From Clostridia bacterium (GTDB lineage Bacteria; Bacillota_A; Clostridia; Oscillospirales; Acutalibacteraceae): a stretch of 9,459 bases of DNA. The notes under the pieces are model-generated. The model saw only the letters and a program-made list of their open reading frames with translations. It was not told the DNA's origin and made no database searches. The stretch spans positions 1-9,459 of the forward strand of contig JAILQN010000066.1 in the NCBI GenBank assembly GCA_024699005.1. Direction: 5' to 3'. Within the stretch, counting starts at the first letter, position 1. Every line of letters starts with the position of its first letter. The translations under genes were made by a program, and so were the position numbers. Below are positions 1 to 6,418 of the stretch, piece after piece.

Positions 1-136
1 CTGACAATCCCACTTCGTCGTTGCCGTACGGACGGCAGTAATGAAAAGAGTGTACCCATAAACATAACATGAGAACGTCAAGGACAAAAATGACCGACAA
101 GAACCATATGATACTTTTTCTGATTATGCTTTTCAT
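1..136 (-). CDS. Small membrane or exported protein, N-terminal part (runs off the left edge)
   Basis: An open frame of 45 codons starts at 136 and is still open at position 2. The N-terminus begins MKSIIRKSII and has the classic order of a membrane segment or signal peptide: positive residues (K2, R6, K7), then a hydrophobic stretch from about residue 8 to 28, then a polar part with HYCRPYGNDE. A Shine-Dalgarno-like GGGGAG lies at 147-152, 10 bases before the ATG. The gene follows the small membrane protein gene at 168-389 by 31 bases on the same strand, so the two probably share a transcript. I do not recognise the family, and the rest of the protein is outside the window. The call rests on ribosome binding site, charge pattern and an unbroken frame; a chance frame remains possible at this length. 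Confidence 0.55.
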   Translation of the reverse strand, partial: MKSIIRKSIIWFLSVIFVLDVLMLCLWVHSFHYCRPYGNDEVGLS

Positions 137-167
137 AATGAGATAGCTCCCCGTTTGTTCATAAGAC

Positions 168-389
168 TTATGTGAGTATCCTCAGACCGCCGCGGAAGAA
201 CAGAAGCCCCAGGGGGATAAGCAGGATCGTCGCACAGCATACGACGCCAAGGCTGCCGAAGATGATCGCGAGCGGAAGCTTTACGCAAAGCCAGATGATC
301 GCCGCGAGCAAGGCGCCTGTTACGTGATATCCGACCCAGAACAAAACGGTCAGGACTGCCAGGCAAATTACCAATACTATTACATCCAT
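168..389 (-). CDS. Small hydrophobic membrane protein, unknown function
   Basis: This 73-residue protein is almost entirely hydrophobic. It can be read as two or three membrane spans, roughly residues 2-20, 24-36 and 38-64, with the few charges at D2, H22, K37, R66 and R70. A perfect AAGGAGG lies at 399-405, 9 bases before the ATG, and a TATAAT box lies a further 20 bases upstream, so this is a real, probably well translated gene. The ending FFRGGLRILT leaves positive residues that would favour a cytoplasmic C-terminus. Short proteins of this composition are common in Clostridia, but I cannot assign a family or function. It probably heads a small operon with the truncated gene at 1-136. Confidence 0.8.
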   Translation of the reverse strand: MDVIVLVICLAVLTVLFWVGYHVTGALLAAIIWLCVKLPLAIIFGSLGVVCCATILLIPLGLLFFRGGLRILT

Positions 390-424
390 TTCAGCAAACC
401 TCCTTAAAACGTTTTTCTGAAAGC

Positions 425-453
425 ATTATAGCGGTTTACACCGTCCGTTAAAA
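425..453 (-). promoter_or_regulatory. Probable sigma-A promoter of the small membrane protein genes
   Basis: On the minus strand a perfect TATAAT (425-430) is preceded by TTTTAA (448-453) with 17 bases between them. The -10 box is consensus and the -35 is weak. Transcription would start near 418, giving a leader of about 29 bases that contains the AAGGAGG site. Confidence 0.55.
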
Positions 454-497
454 GGGTCGCATCCGCAAAATAAGAGGGGCTATTTTATACTCTTCCG

Positions 498-540
498 AAA
501 AAACACAATAATAAAACCTTCCTATGAGCACATGCCCATA
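498..540 (-). terminator. Possible weak terminator after the S51 peptidase gene
   Basis: Read on the minus strand, an imperfect hairpin (523-540; arms TATGGGCA and TGCTCATA, one G-U pair, very short loop) is followed by a T-rich stretch that includes six Ts at 498-503. The stem is short and the T-run is not immediately adjacent, so this is tentative. Confidence 0.3.
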
Positions 541-550
541 AGACGGTTTC

Positions 551-582
551 ATTGCAAACTTCGTATTGCTCATTGACGATTG
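551..582. repeat. Degenerate period-7 array overlapping the S51 gene stop codon
   Basis: The tetramer ATTG occurs at 551, 565, 572 and 579, spaced by 14, 7 and 7 bases; the expected copy at 558 is decayed. The phase and core match the clean ATTGCAC arrays elsewhere in the window. The array covers the last codons and the TGA stop (570-572) of the S51 gene. It may be an eroded member of the same repeat family, or chance; the regular spacing favours the former. Confidence 0.4.
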
Positions 583-1490
583 ATCAGAGCTTCTCCCTGC
601 GCCATTACCGCCAGTCTGCCGTTGGTTTTAAGGTCGATCATATAAAGCTTATTGGCAGGGTCGAACAGGAACGCGGTGCGCCAGGCAAGGCCCGGATCGG
701 AAATAACGCTGTAATTGCCGTGCTCGTAAACAAGCGCCGCGCCGCCCTCTATTCCGATAGACGGTTTGTCCGCTTTCATGGCGTCAAGGGCGAAGGCCCG
801 CCAGCCGATGCTCTCGAAATGCGGAGTCACGGTAAAAGGCATGATCCCGACGCAGTCATAGTATTCGTATGCGTTGCCCTCGCCGTAAAAAAACGGAAAA
901 TCTCCGGTTATCCGCCGGGTCGGCTCGCCGCAGTCGTCGCGGCCGACGTCCGCCCAGCACATCGCGCCGGAGGAATAGCCCATCAGCACGGCGCCGCGGT
1001 CGAAGGCGGCTGTCAGCAGTTCGTTCACGCCCTTGTCCGCCCACTGAGTGGCGAGCTCGCGCAGGTTGCCGCCGGAGGCGTAGACGATATCCGCCCACTC
1101 TATCTTTTCGCGGATGGCGTCCGCGTCCTCACGCGAGACGTAGAGAGTATCCGTATTGCAGCCCTTGTTTTTCAGCCAGATCATCTCCTCCGCGGAATCG
1201 GCGGAGTCGTCCGGGGCGTCAAAATGGGCGGTCGGCAGGTACAGAGCGTTCGGGTTCTGCTTGCCGGTGTGGGCTATCGCACGCTTGGCAAGGGGCGAAA
1301 AACGGGTCTCTGTGCCGAAGCATCCGCCTATGGCGATGATCATTCCGTCGCCGCAGTGCCGCTGCGAGGCCTCCGTATAAGCTGCGATCTGCTCTTTGCT
1401 GTAATAAAACGAAACGGGACGGGGGATGCATCCCACAGCGTGCCCCAGAAGCAGGACGATAACCATAAGTAAAGTTGCGGCTGTTTCCAT
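570..1490 (-). CDS. Peptidase S51-like protein (peptidase E / cyanophycinase type), probably exported
   Basis: The 306-residue product matches the S51 fold, a Ser-His hydrolase related to class I glutamine amidotransferases. IIAIGGCFG (51-59) is the first strand and glycine turn, SGGN (139-142) corresponds to the conserved GGN segment of peptidase E, GYSSG (171-175) is the nucleophile elbow with S173 as likely nucleophile, and H224 in TPHF is the likely catalytic histidine; I cannot place the third member with certainty. Known family members release Asp-Xaa dipeptides or degrade cyanophycin; the substrate here is open. The start at 1490 is chosen because AAGGAGG lies at 1496-1502; a frame extension to 1520 would begin inside repeat DNA. 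Residues 5-20 are hydrophobic and end in AVGC (C21), a poor lipobox, with no positive charge before it, so export is probable but the mode is uncertain. Classic peptidase E is cytosolic and about 230 residues long. Confidence 0.8.
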   Translation of the reverse strand: METAATLLMVIVLLLGHAVGCIPRPVSFYYSKEQIAAYTEASQRHCGDGMIIAIGGCFGTETRFSPLAKRAIAHTGKQNPNALYLPTAHFDAPDDSADSAEEMIWLKNKGCNTDTLYVSREDADAIREKIEWADIVYASGGNLRELATQWADKGVNELLTAAFDRGAVLMGYSSGAMCWADVGRDDCGEPTRRITGDFPFFYGEGNAYEYYDCVGIMPFTVTPHFESIGWRAFALDAMKADKPSIGIEGGAALVYEHGNYSVISDPGLAWRTAFLFDPANKLYMIDLKTNGRLAVMAQGEALINRQ

Positions 1491-1507
1491 GTGTGCCTCC
1501 TTATAAT

Positions 1508-1549
1508 GTGCAATGTGCAATGTGCAATTAGCAATGTGTAATGTGCAAT
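1508..1549. repeat. Heptad array, six GTGCAAT-type units, just upstream of the S51 gene
   Basis: Six exact-period units of 7 bases are seen: GTGCAAT three times, then TAGCAAT, GTGTAAT and GTGCAAT. The array ends 6 bases short of the AAGGAGG site of the S51 gene, so it lies in the immediate 5' region. It is in inverted orientation to the ATTGCAC arrays at 1716-1743 and 1914-1941, so the strands could pair across the intervening 166 bases. Confidence 0.9.
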
Positions 1550-1590
1550 TGCGCTGAACAATGCTACAGCGACGAACATTTCACCGCCCC

Positions 1591-1788
1591 GTATGCTCCC
1601 TCCTCGAGGGCGTCCGAATGGCAGAAGAAGTTCCTCGACAGTTACTTCCTCTGAGTTGGAACCTTTCCGGTGCGGCAGGAAGTTTGCTGTGATTCAACCC
1701 GGAACGCAATAGAACATTGCACATTGCACATTGCGAATTGCTAATTATTCTGTCGTCATGTTCTCCGAATGGAAGGATCCTCCAATCT
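1591..1788. repeat. 198-bp tandem duplication, copy 1 (gene-distal)
   Basis: Positions 1591-1788 repeat directly as 1789-1986 with 8 single-base differences by eye and no gaps, about 96% identity. The copy starts GTATGCTCCC and ends CTCCAATCT. On the minus strand it contains a second, gene-free version of the melibiase 3' end (codons for GSFHSENMTTE then TAA), then a four-unit heptad array, then about 125 bases of non-repetitive sequence with a CCCTC/GAGGG mini-hairpin. A 39-codon plus-strand frame (1593-1712) is open in both copies, but the differences there are four missense to one silent, so I see no sign that it is a gene. Confidence 0.93.
1716..1743. repeat. Heptad array, four ATTGCAC-type units, in duplication copy 1
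   Basis: Four units of exactly 7 bases: ATTGCAC twice, ATTGCGA and ATTGCTA. It is the counterpart of the array at 1914-1941 in the other copy of the 198-bp duplication, from which it differs by two bases. A GCAAT at 1706-1710 just before it can pair with the first ATTGC to give a small hairpin. Confidence 0.9.
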
Positions 1789-1986
1789 GTATGCTCCCTC
1801 CTCGAGGGCGTCCGAATAGCAGGAGAAGTTCCTCGGCAGTTACTTCCTCTGAGTTGGAACCTTTCCGGTGCGGCAGGAAGTTTGCTGTGATTCATCCCGG
1901 AGCGCAATAGAACATTGCACATTGCACATTGCTGATTGCTAATTATTCTTTCGTCATGTTCTCCGAATGGAAGGATCCTCCAATCT
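1789..1986. repeat. 198-bp tandem duplication, copy 2 (overlaps the 3' end of the melibiase gene)
   Basis: This second copy directly abuts copy 1. Its right 44 bases (1943-1986) are the last codons and the stop of the GH36-like gene, so the duplicated unit crosses a gene boundary. The unit edge at 1986 falls inside the coding sequence, just after the codons for PERYL. This fits either a tandem duplication of gene tail plus spacer, or a dispersed element that has inserted and donated a new C-terminus. Confidence 0.93.
1914..1941. repeat. Heptad array, four ATTGCAC-type units, directly after the melibiase stop codon
   Basis: Units are ATTGCAC twice, ATTGCTG and ATTGCTA. Only one base separates the array from the stop codon (1943-1945). 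Its first three units are identical to those of the array at 8300-8320, more than 6 kb away between unrelated genes. Confidence 0.9.
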
Positions 1987-3517
1987 GAAGGTACCTTTCC
2001 GGCGTGGTCGTCCAAAGTACGTCCTGCGGTACGGCTACGGTCTTTATCTCCGACGCGGTTTTCAGGAATCCCGCCAGAACTGCGTTCTGTTCATCGTTCA
2101 GAAGATCCGGCGCGACGGACACGAACGTCGGCGTGCCGGACTCAGCCAGCATCCTGAGCCAGACGTGGTTTTTCTCCCACGGGATATCGGCGGTCAGACC
2201 GGCGCAGTCCGCGTCCACGGCGTAGAATACGTTGTGCTGCGGCATACGGAATGCGAGGGTATTATATCCCATGCGGCGTGTGCGGTCATATTCCCTGCCG
2301 CTGGTGTCGTCGCCCGTGCGGTTGAGCTCCATGTATCCCGCGCCGAGGTGCCCCACGCAATTGCAGCCCAGGATCAGCGCTCTGCCCGCAGCCGCGGTAT
2401 GGATCGTTCTGTAAAGCTCCGTGATGATCTCCGCAGTGGTGCGCGATCTGTCCCGGAAATGAATATAGTCCGCGCAGAACGAAAAGCCCATGCCGGGCCC
2501 CCAGCGGTTCGTGATATCGAAAGTCGTGAAGTCGTATTTTATAAGCCTGAAGCCCCAGTCGCAGATAAGATCGACGGTTTCGGCTATATATTTCAGCACT
2601 TCGGGATCCGTGGGATCGAGCGGCCGTTCGGCTCCCGGCTCCACGACCCGGAACATTTCCGGTTTCAGGTCGGGGTTATTGTCCAGAAGCGGCCTTATCC
2701 ATATGCCCGGCAGCACGTTATGCGCCGCCATTTCAGCCGCGAGAGAGCGCATATCGCCGTAGTCCGCGTTGCCGGCGTTCCACGGTCCGCCGTTGAAGCC
2801 GTCCACGTGCAGGACCTGCCAGCCGTCGTCTATGACCATATACGGACGGACCTTATTGCCCGCCGTCAGCTTTTCAAGGTGAGCGCAGTTTGCGAGTATC
2901 TCTTCCCTTGAAGAATTACCGTAGGCGTAGTACCAGTTGTTGAAGCCGTATACGTTCTCCGGCGGAAAAACGGCTTTTCTGACCAGCAGCCGCAGGAAAT
3001 CGCGCTGACGCAGAAACAGCTCCGTCGGGTCGCCCGCGTGATACTCCGCGGATACGATCTCACACAGAGTTAGTTCGCGTCCTCTGAGCTCCACCGGGTC
3101 GCCGCCGCATCTAAGATCGATATGCAGCTTCACGCCTCTCCTGTCGCATGAAAAAGAGCACATCGCGCCGGGGTTCGTCCTGACTCCGAACGCGCCGAGG
3201 ATATCTCCGGACAGCGCGAAGAAGTACCACGGCATCACCCGGTCGAAGACGAAGCCGCGCCACTCAAGCTCACCGTAGCCCCGCTCCCAGGCGTCGCCGA
3301 GGAACCGCGGATCCTCCGGCATATCGTACCGATATTCAAGAGTGACGAACCGGAGGCCCGTACTATCCGCCGAAACGGCGACCCTGCCGCCCTTTACCGT
3401 CAGCGTTATATCGTTATAAACGACCCGCTCCGAGCCGGGCAGCTCTGATTTGCCCCGATCGGTCTCAAAAATCACCGAATCCGGCAAAAGATTCTGTATA
3501 TCGGGAAAAACAGTCAT
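1943..3517 (-). CDS. GH36-like (clan GH-D) alpha-galactosidase, cytoplasmic
   Basis: The 524-residue product shows a beta-rich N-terminal part (about 1-170) followed by a (beta/alpha)8 barrel. Barrel signatures are IDDGWQ (229-234), GIWIRPLL (271-278), IKYDF with D329 as likely nucleophile, CNCVGH (385-390) and NRTGDD with D403 or D404 as likely acid/base. Clan GH-D enzymes of this kind release terminal alpha-linked galactose, or sometimes N-acetylgalactosamine, from oligosaccharides. No signal peptide is seen, so it should act on imported sugars. The start at 3517 has AGGGGGA upstream at a 7-base gap, and a strong promoter lies further up. GH36 enzymes are often near 700 residues and carry a C-terminal beta-domain; here the barrel is followed only by about 25 residues ending IGGSFHSENMTKE, and these last residues come from the 198-bp repeated unit. 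The C-terminus may therefore be truncated or replaced. Exact substrate is not determined. Confidence 0.85.
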   Translation of the reverse strand: MTVFPDIQNLLPDSVIFETDRGKSELPGSERVVYNDITLTVKGGRVAVSADSTGLRFVTLEYRYDMPEDPRFLGDAWERGYGELEWRGFVFDRVMPWYFFALSGDILGAFGVRTNPGAMCSFSCDRRGVKLHIDLRCGGDPVELRGRELTLCEIVSAEYHAGDPTELFLRQRDFLRLLVRKAVFPPENVYGFNNWYYAYGNSSREEILANCAHLEKLTAGNKVRPYMVIDDGWQVLHVDGFNGGPWNAGNADYGDMRSLAAEMAAHNVLPGIWIRPLLDNNPDLKPEMFRVVEPGAERPLDPTDPEVLKYIAETVDLICDWGFRLIKYDFTTFDITNRWGPGMGFSFCADYIHFRDRSRTTAEIITELYRTIHTAAAGRALILGCNCVGHLGAGYMELNRTGDDTSGREYDRTRRMGYNTLAFRMPQHNVFYAVDADCAGLTADIPWEKNHVWLRMLAESGTPTFVSVAPDLLNDEQNAVLAGFLKTASEIKTVAVPQDVLWTTTPERYLQIGGSFHSENMTKE

Positions 3518-3565
3518 AACATATCCCCCTGTTTCATTGAGCGCACATTCACTTCTCTGTTTCAG

Positions 3566-3594
3566 ATTATACTGATTTTATTCCCCGATTTCAA
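3566..3594 (-). promoter_or_regulatory. Strong sigma-A promoter of the GH36-like gene
   Basis: On the minus strand TTGAAA (3589-3594) and a perfect TATAAT (3566-3571) are separated by exactly 17 bases, one base from the full consensus in total agreement of spacing and boxes. The start codon at 3517 is about 48 bases beyond the -10 box, leaving a short leader with the AGGGGGA site. Confidence 0.75.
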
Positions 3595-3600
3595 TTGAAA
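3589..3600. promoter_or_regulatory. Palindrome TTTCAATTGAAA over the -35 region, possible operator
   Basis: A perfect 12-base palindrome sits over the -35 box of the melibiase promoter and midway between the two divergent genes. Its other arm forms a second TTGAAA facing the S8 protease gene, although no good -10 box follows at the right distance on that strand. It could be a regulator binding site or simply two facing -35 boxes. Confidence 0.4.
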
Positions 3601-3625
3601 TATGACCTTTTTTGTTTTAAAGAGC

Positions 3626-3654
3626 TTGTAATTCTGATCGATTCACGCTATCAT
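3626..3654 (+). promoter_or_regulatory. Candidate promoter of the S8 protease gene
   Basis: TTGTAA (3626-3631) and TATCAT (3649-3654) are 17 bases apart. Each box departs from consensus by one or two bases. The leader to the start codon would be about 70 bases. Another possible -35 (TTGAAT, 3672-3677) has no convincing -10 partner. Confidence 0.4.
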
Positions 3655-3728
3655 AATCAGGAAAACACCGGTTGAATATTCATTTCCAAGAAAAGCATAC
3701 CATATATTCGTATTGAGGAGGGCCATGA

Positions 3729-6284
3729 ATGTCTGGACAGGAGAATAATACGGTAAAAAAGATCGCGATTGCGACGGTGGTGCTCGCCCTGGTCGCGGCG
3801 CTGGCAGCAGCCGCGTTCTGGTTTTTTGTGAAATATAAGAATCAGGATCGCAGCGACGGCTCGCCGGAACAGGACGTCTCGGGGCAGGGAACAAGCGCCG
3901 GAGGCGAAACCGCCGGAGCGGACGACGCCCGAACAGTCAAGCTTGATGAGTCAGACGTGATATATATCCCGTCGGCCGAAACACTTGAATACTCCGGATC
4001 CGATTATTTAATATATTACAGGGATCTTATCGAAGTGTTTACGATCGGCGAAGTGTCCCCCTCGCGGCAGAATAAGCTCGCGGCTCTCGTGAACGGCAAG
4101 GTCGTCGGCAAAACGTCCGGAGCGATCAACACCCTGCAGATCAAAACGACCGCTGCTGGGCTTGACGAGATAAAAAACAAAAGCGAGATATTGATGCGCG
4201 AGAAGGACGTTCTTTACGCAGGCTGCGAAATGCCTGTCAGGCTTGACGAAACGACCGCCGATCCCTGGTCTGCCGAGCCCTCCTCTCCGCAGAACAAGTC
4301 CTGGTGGGTGGAGGCGATCGGTGCGGAAAACGCCTGGAAAATAGCAGACAGCGATGCCTACAGATCGGTCCCGATGAAGACGATCGGAATAATCGACGAA
4401 GGCGTTGACGAATCGCATGAGGAATTATCGGGCAAGGTCTCGCGTCCGGCAGAATTTGAATCGAGTTCACCTGCCAATCACGGTACAGCGGTCGCCGGCT
4501 TCGCCGCGGCAAAAGGGAACAACGGCGCGGGGATCAGGGGCGTTTCCGACAGATCCGGACTGCAGTGCATTGATTTGAAAGTGAACGATCTTTTTACAGA
4601 TATATTAAACACTTCCTCGGGCTTTATCGCGGCATATAATAAGCTTGTCAACTCCGGTGCAAACGTTATTAATTTATCTCAGGCTTATTGGATGTGTGAT
4701 GAAACCTATTTCAAAAAGAATAAGTCTGCGGTATTAGAAGGTGAATCCGAAGATATAAAAAAAAGTATAAAGACTTATGATGAATACGTCCGCTACAGAA
4801 ACAACGATTCTTTTGAATGGGGATTAAAATGTATATGTATCGCGGCTTCACTCCTTGTAAACAAACATACTCATCCCGATGAAGACTTTTTATTGGTTCA
4901 GGCCGCCGGTAACGGTTATAACAATGAAATGCAGGTGGGTTCCGACGTTAAATACTCGGGTATGTTTTGCGCGATTGATGAGTCCATCTGGAGCAGATTG
5001 CCCGCAGAGACGAGGAACGCACTGGCGGAATCGGAATACAATATCACATATGAAGCGATCGATGACCGGATCATCATTGTCGGCGGGATAAAAAATGAAA
5101 AAGCCGGCATAAATTACAAAATGTCTGAGTGCTGTTTCGGGGAGGCTGTGGACATATGCGCTCCGGCTGATGATCTGTTTGATCTGAATACCGTATCCGA
5201 CGGTTCCTATTCGACGAAAAACGACAGAGGGACATCACTTGCTGCACCGCTCGTCTCAGGAGCGGCTGCGCTGATCTGGTCGCTGGCGCCGGAGCTCAGC
5301 GCGCCGGAGGTGAAGAACACTTTACTGCAAACAGCTGTCTCAACCGCCGTTTATAAATCCGACCCCTACTCCCCATACAATAAGCCGGTCCTGAACGTCG
5401 GCGAGGCTGCCAAAAAGGTCACCGGTCTTGATTTTGAAAGATACGGCGCCTATGCCGACGCGCTGAGAACCATCATAAACGATCACAGGCTGCCCGACGG
5501 CACCGAGGTCAAGGAAGAGTATATGGACGACAACACATTCGCCGTTTGTGATATCGATTCGGATAACAGGGACGAACTGATATACAGGATCGAAAACACT
5601 TTCATGGGAGGAAGAGTCTCACATATTTATGATTATGACAATGAACGAAAAACGCTTGTTCTGGAGGCGGAAGTCAACCCCTATACTTATTTCTTTACTA
5701 ACGGTATCCTGAGAGAAGACACCAGCCATAATCAGACCCATTCGACATTCTGGCCGTATTCCGTTTCAAAATATGACCCGGACTCTGATATGTATATAGA
5801 AACCGATAACTACTACTTGGCGATCGACAAGGATATGGGAAGCGATTTTGACGAAACTGCAGATCTGGACGGAGACGGCAGGATCTTTACCGTTTCCGGC
5901 GGACGCAGCTTTATCGACAACAAGGATTACGAAGACAGCGTCGCCGCGCTTATGGGTACCGAGTACGAATATTTTCCCGTACCGTATCGGCGAATGACGG
6001 CGGAAAACATCGAAGACCTCGCGAAAAACGGTCCGCAGCATGACATTGACAGAAGCATGTCCCGGGGTTCCGGAACGGTGACCGGAACCGGTCTGAGGGT
6101 AAGGAAAGGCCCCGGAACAGAGTATGATATCTGCTGTGAGATCAAGAAAGGTACAAAGTTTGAAGTATACGATTTCTGTTCCGGAAATAAAACACTCGAA
6201 GGCTATGGCTGGACACTGATCGAGTATGAAGAAAACAAATTCGGCTGGGTCAACGACGCTTACGTCGATTACACCTTAGAATAA
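3729..6284 (+). CDS. Membrane-anchored subtilisin-like (S8) serine protease with C-terminal SH3 domain
   Basis: The 851-residue product has, in order: a short cytoplasmic end with KK at 10-11; one hydrophobic anchor (12-34); a low-complexity linker (42-68); an I9-like propeptide region (about 75-175, including LVNGKVVGK); and an S8 catalytic domain (about 190-565). The triad is visible: D223 in IIDEGVD, H251 in HGTAVAG and S503 in GTSLAAPLVSG, with oxyanion N395 in AAGN. About 70 residues separate the INLS strand (314-317) from AAGN and 108 separate N395 from S503, both longer than in subtilisin. Two Asp-rich loops resembling VCBS/EF-hand calcium sites follow (DIDSDNRDEL 608-617; DLDGDG 712-717). 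The end is a bacterial SH3 domain (about 783-846, GLRVRKGPG), which usually binds cell wall. The protease should act outside the membrane. The start at 3729 is set by GGAGG at 3717-3721; the ATG at 3725 is in another frame and too close. Confidence 0.93.
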   Translation: MSGQENNTVKKIAIATVVLALVAALAAAAFWFFVKYKNQDRSDGSPEQDVSGQGTSAGGETAGADDARTVKLDESDVIYIPSAETLEYSGSDYLIYYRDLIEVFTIGEVSPSRQNKLAALVNGKVVGKTSGAINTLQIKTTAAGLDEIKNKSEILMREKDVLYAGCEMPVRLDETTADPWSAEPSSPQNKSWWVEAIGAENAWKIADSDAYRSVPMKTIGIIDEGVDESHEELSGKVSRPAEFESSSPANHGTAVAGFAAAKGNNGAGIRGVSDRSGLQCIDLKVNDLFTDILNTSSGFIAAYNKLVNSGANVINLSQAYWMCDETYFKKNKSAVLEGESEDIKKSIKTYDEYVRYRNNDSFEWGLKCICIAASLLVNKHTHPDEDFLLVQAAGNGYNNEMQVGSDVKYSGMFCAIDESIWSRLPAETRNALAESEYNITYEAIDDRIIIVGGIKNEKAGINYKMSECCFGEAVDICAPADDLFDLNTVSDGSYSTKNDRGTSLAAPLVSGAAALIWSLAPELSAPEVKNTLLQTAVSTAVYKSDPYSPYNKPVLNVGEAAKKVTGLDFERYGAYADALRTIINDHRLPDGTEVKEEYMDDNTFAVCDIDSDNRDELIYRIENTFMGGRVSHIYDYDNERKTLVLEAEVNPYTYFFTNGILREDTSHNQTHSTFWPYSVSKYDPDSDMYIETDNYYLAIDKDMGSDFDETADLDGDGRIFTVSGGRSFIDNKDYEDSVAALMGTEYEYFPVPYRRMTAENIEDLAKNGPQHDIDRSMSRGSGTVTGTGLRVRKGPGTEYDICCEIKKGTKFEVYDFCSGNKTLEGYGWTLIEYEENKFGWVNDAYVDYTLE

Positions 6285-6368
6285 ACGTCTTTGCCGGACC
6301 GCCGCATATAAAGATCCGGAAAGGACCTTATCTCCGTATCAGAAACATTACGCCGGCAAACGCACATA

Positions 6369-6404
6369 ATCACATCCCCCGCTCAAAGCAGCGGGGGATG
6401 TGAT
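6369..6404 (+). terminator. Strong hairpin terminator between convergent genes
   Basis: A perfect 15-base-pair stem (arms 6369-6383 and 6390-6404, core CCCCCGCT/AGCGGGGG) closes a 6-base loop. It follows the S8 gene by 84 bases and ends 14 bases before the stop of the convergent hydrolase gene. The tract after it on the plus strand is T-rich but broken (CCTTTGTCAATTTCTT), so termination of the protease transcript is likely. The minus-strand flank is not T-rich, so bidirectional use is less certain. The spacer 6285-6368 also holds an 8-base inverted repeat (TTTGCCGG at 6290, CCGGCAAA at 6353). Confidence 0.75.
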
Positions 6405-6418
6405 CCTTTGTCAATTTC

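Noticed and set aside
69..146. Plus-strand frame for a 25-residue hydrophobic peptide (inner start at 90)
   Set aside because: It has an AAGGA before the inner ATG, but it is antisense to the better supported minus-strand gene at 1-136, and the hydrophobic run mirrors that gene's membrane segment.
552..1472. 306-codon plus-strand open frame opposite the S51 gene
   Set aside because: It is antisense to a gene with clear motifs and a ribosome binding site; its translation is rich in V, R and A with no family resemblance, as expected from the codon bias of the real strand.
1508..1549. Heptad array read as a CRISPR array or as stacked -35 boxes
   Set aside because: Units are 7 bases with no spacers, so not CRISPR. 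TTGCAC recurs every 7 bases, but the only -10-like match (TATAAG) would overlap the ribosome binding site.
1593..1712. 39-codon plus-strand frame conserved in both copies of the duplication
   Set aside because: No ribosome binding site, and most differences between copies change the residue, so there is no sign of coding constraint.
1581..2015. 144-codon minus-strand frame with an internal repeat of about 66 residues
   Set aside because: The protein repeat is only the 198-bp DNA duplication read in an open frame. It overlaps the melibiase tail in another frame and spans heptad arrays; no ribosome binding site is seen.
1967..2911. 314-codon plus-strand frame opposite the GH36-like gene
   Set aside because: It is a shadow of the minus-strand gene, without recognisable motifs, and it starts inside the duplication.
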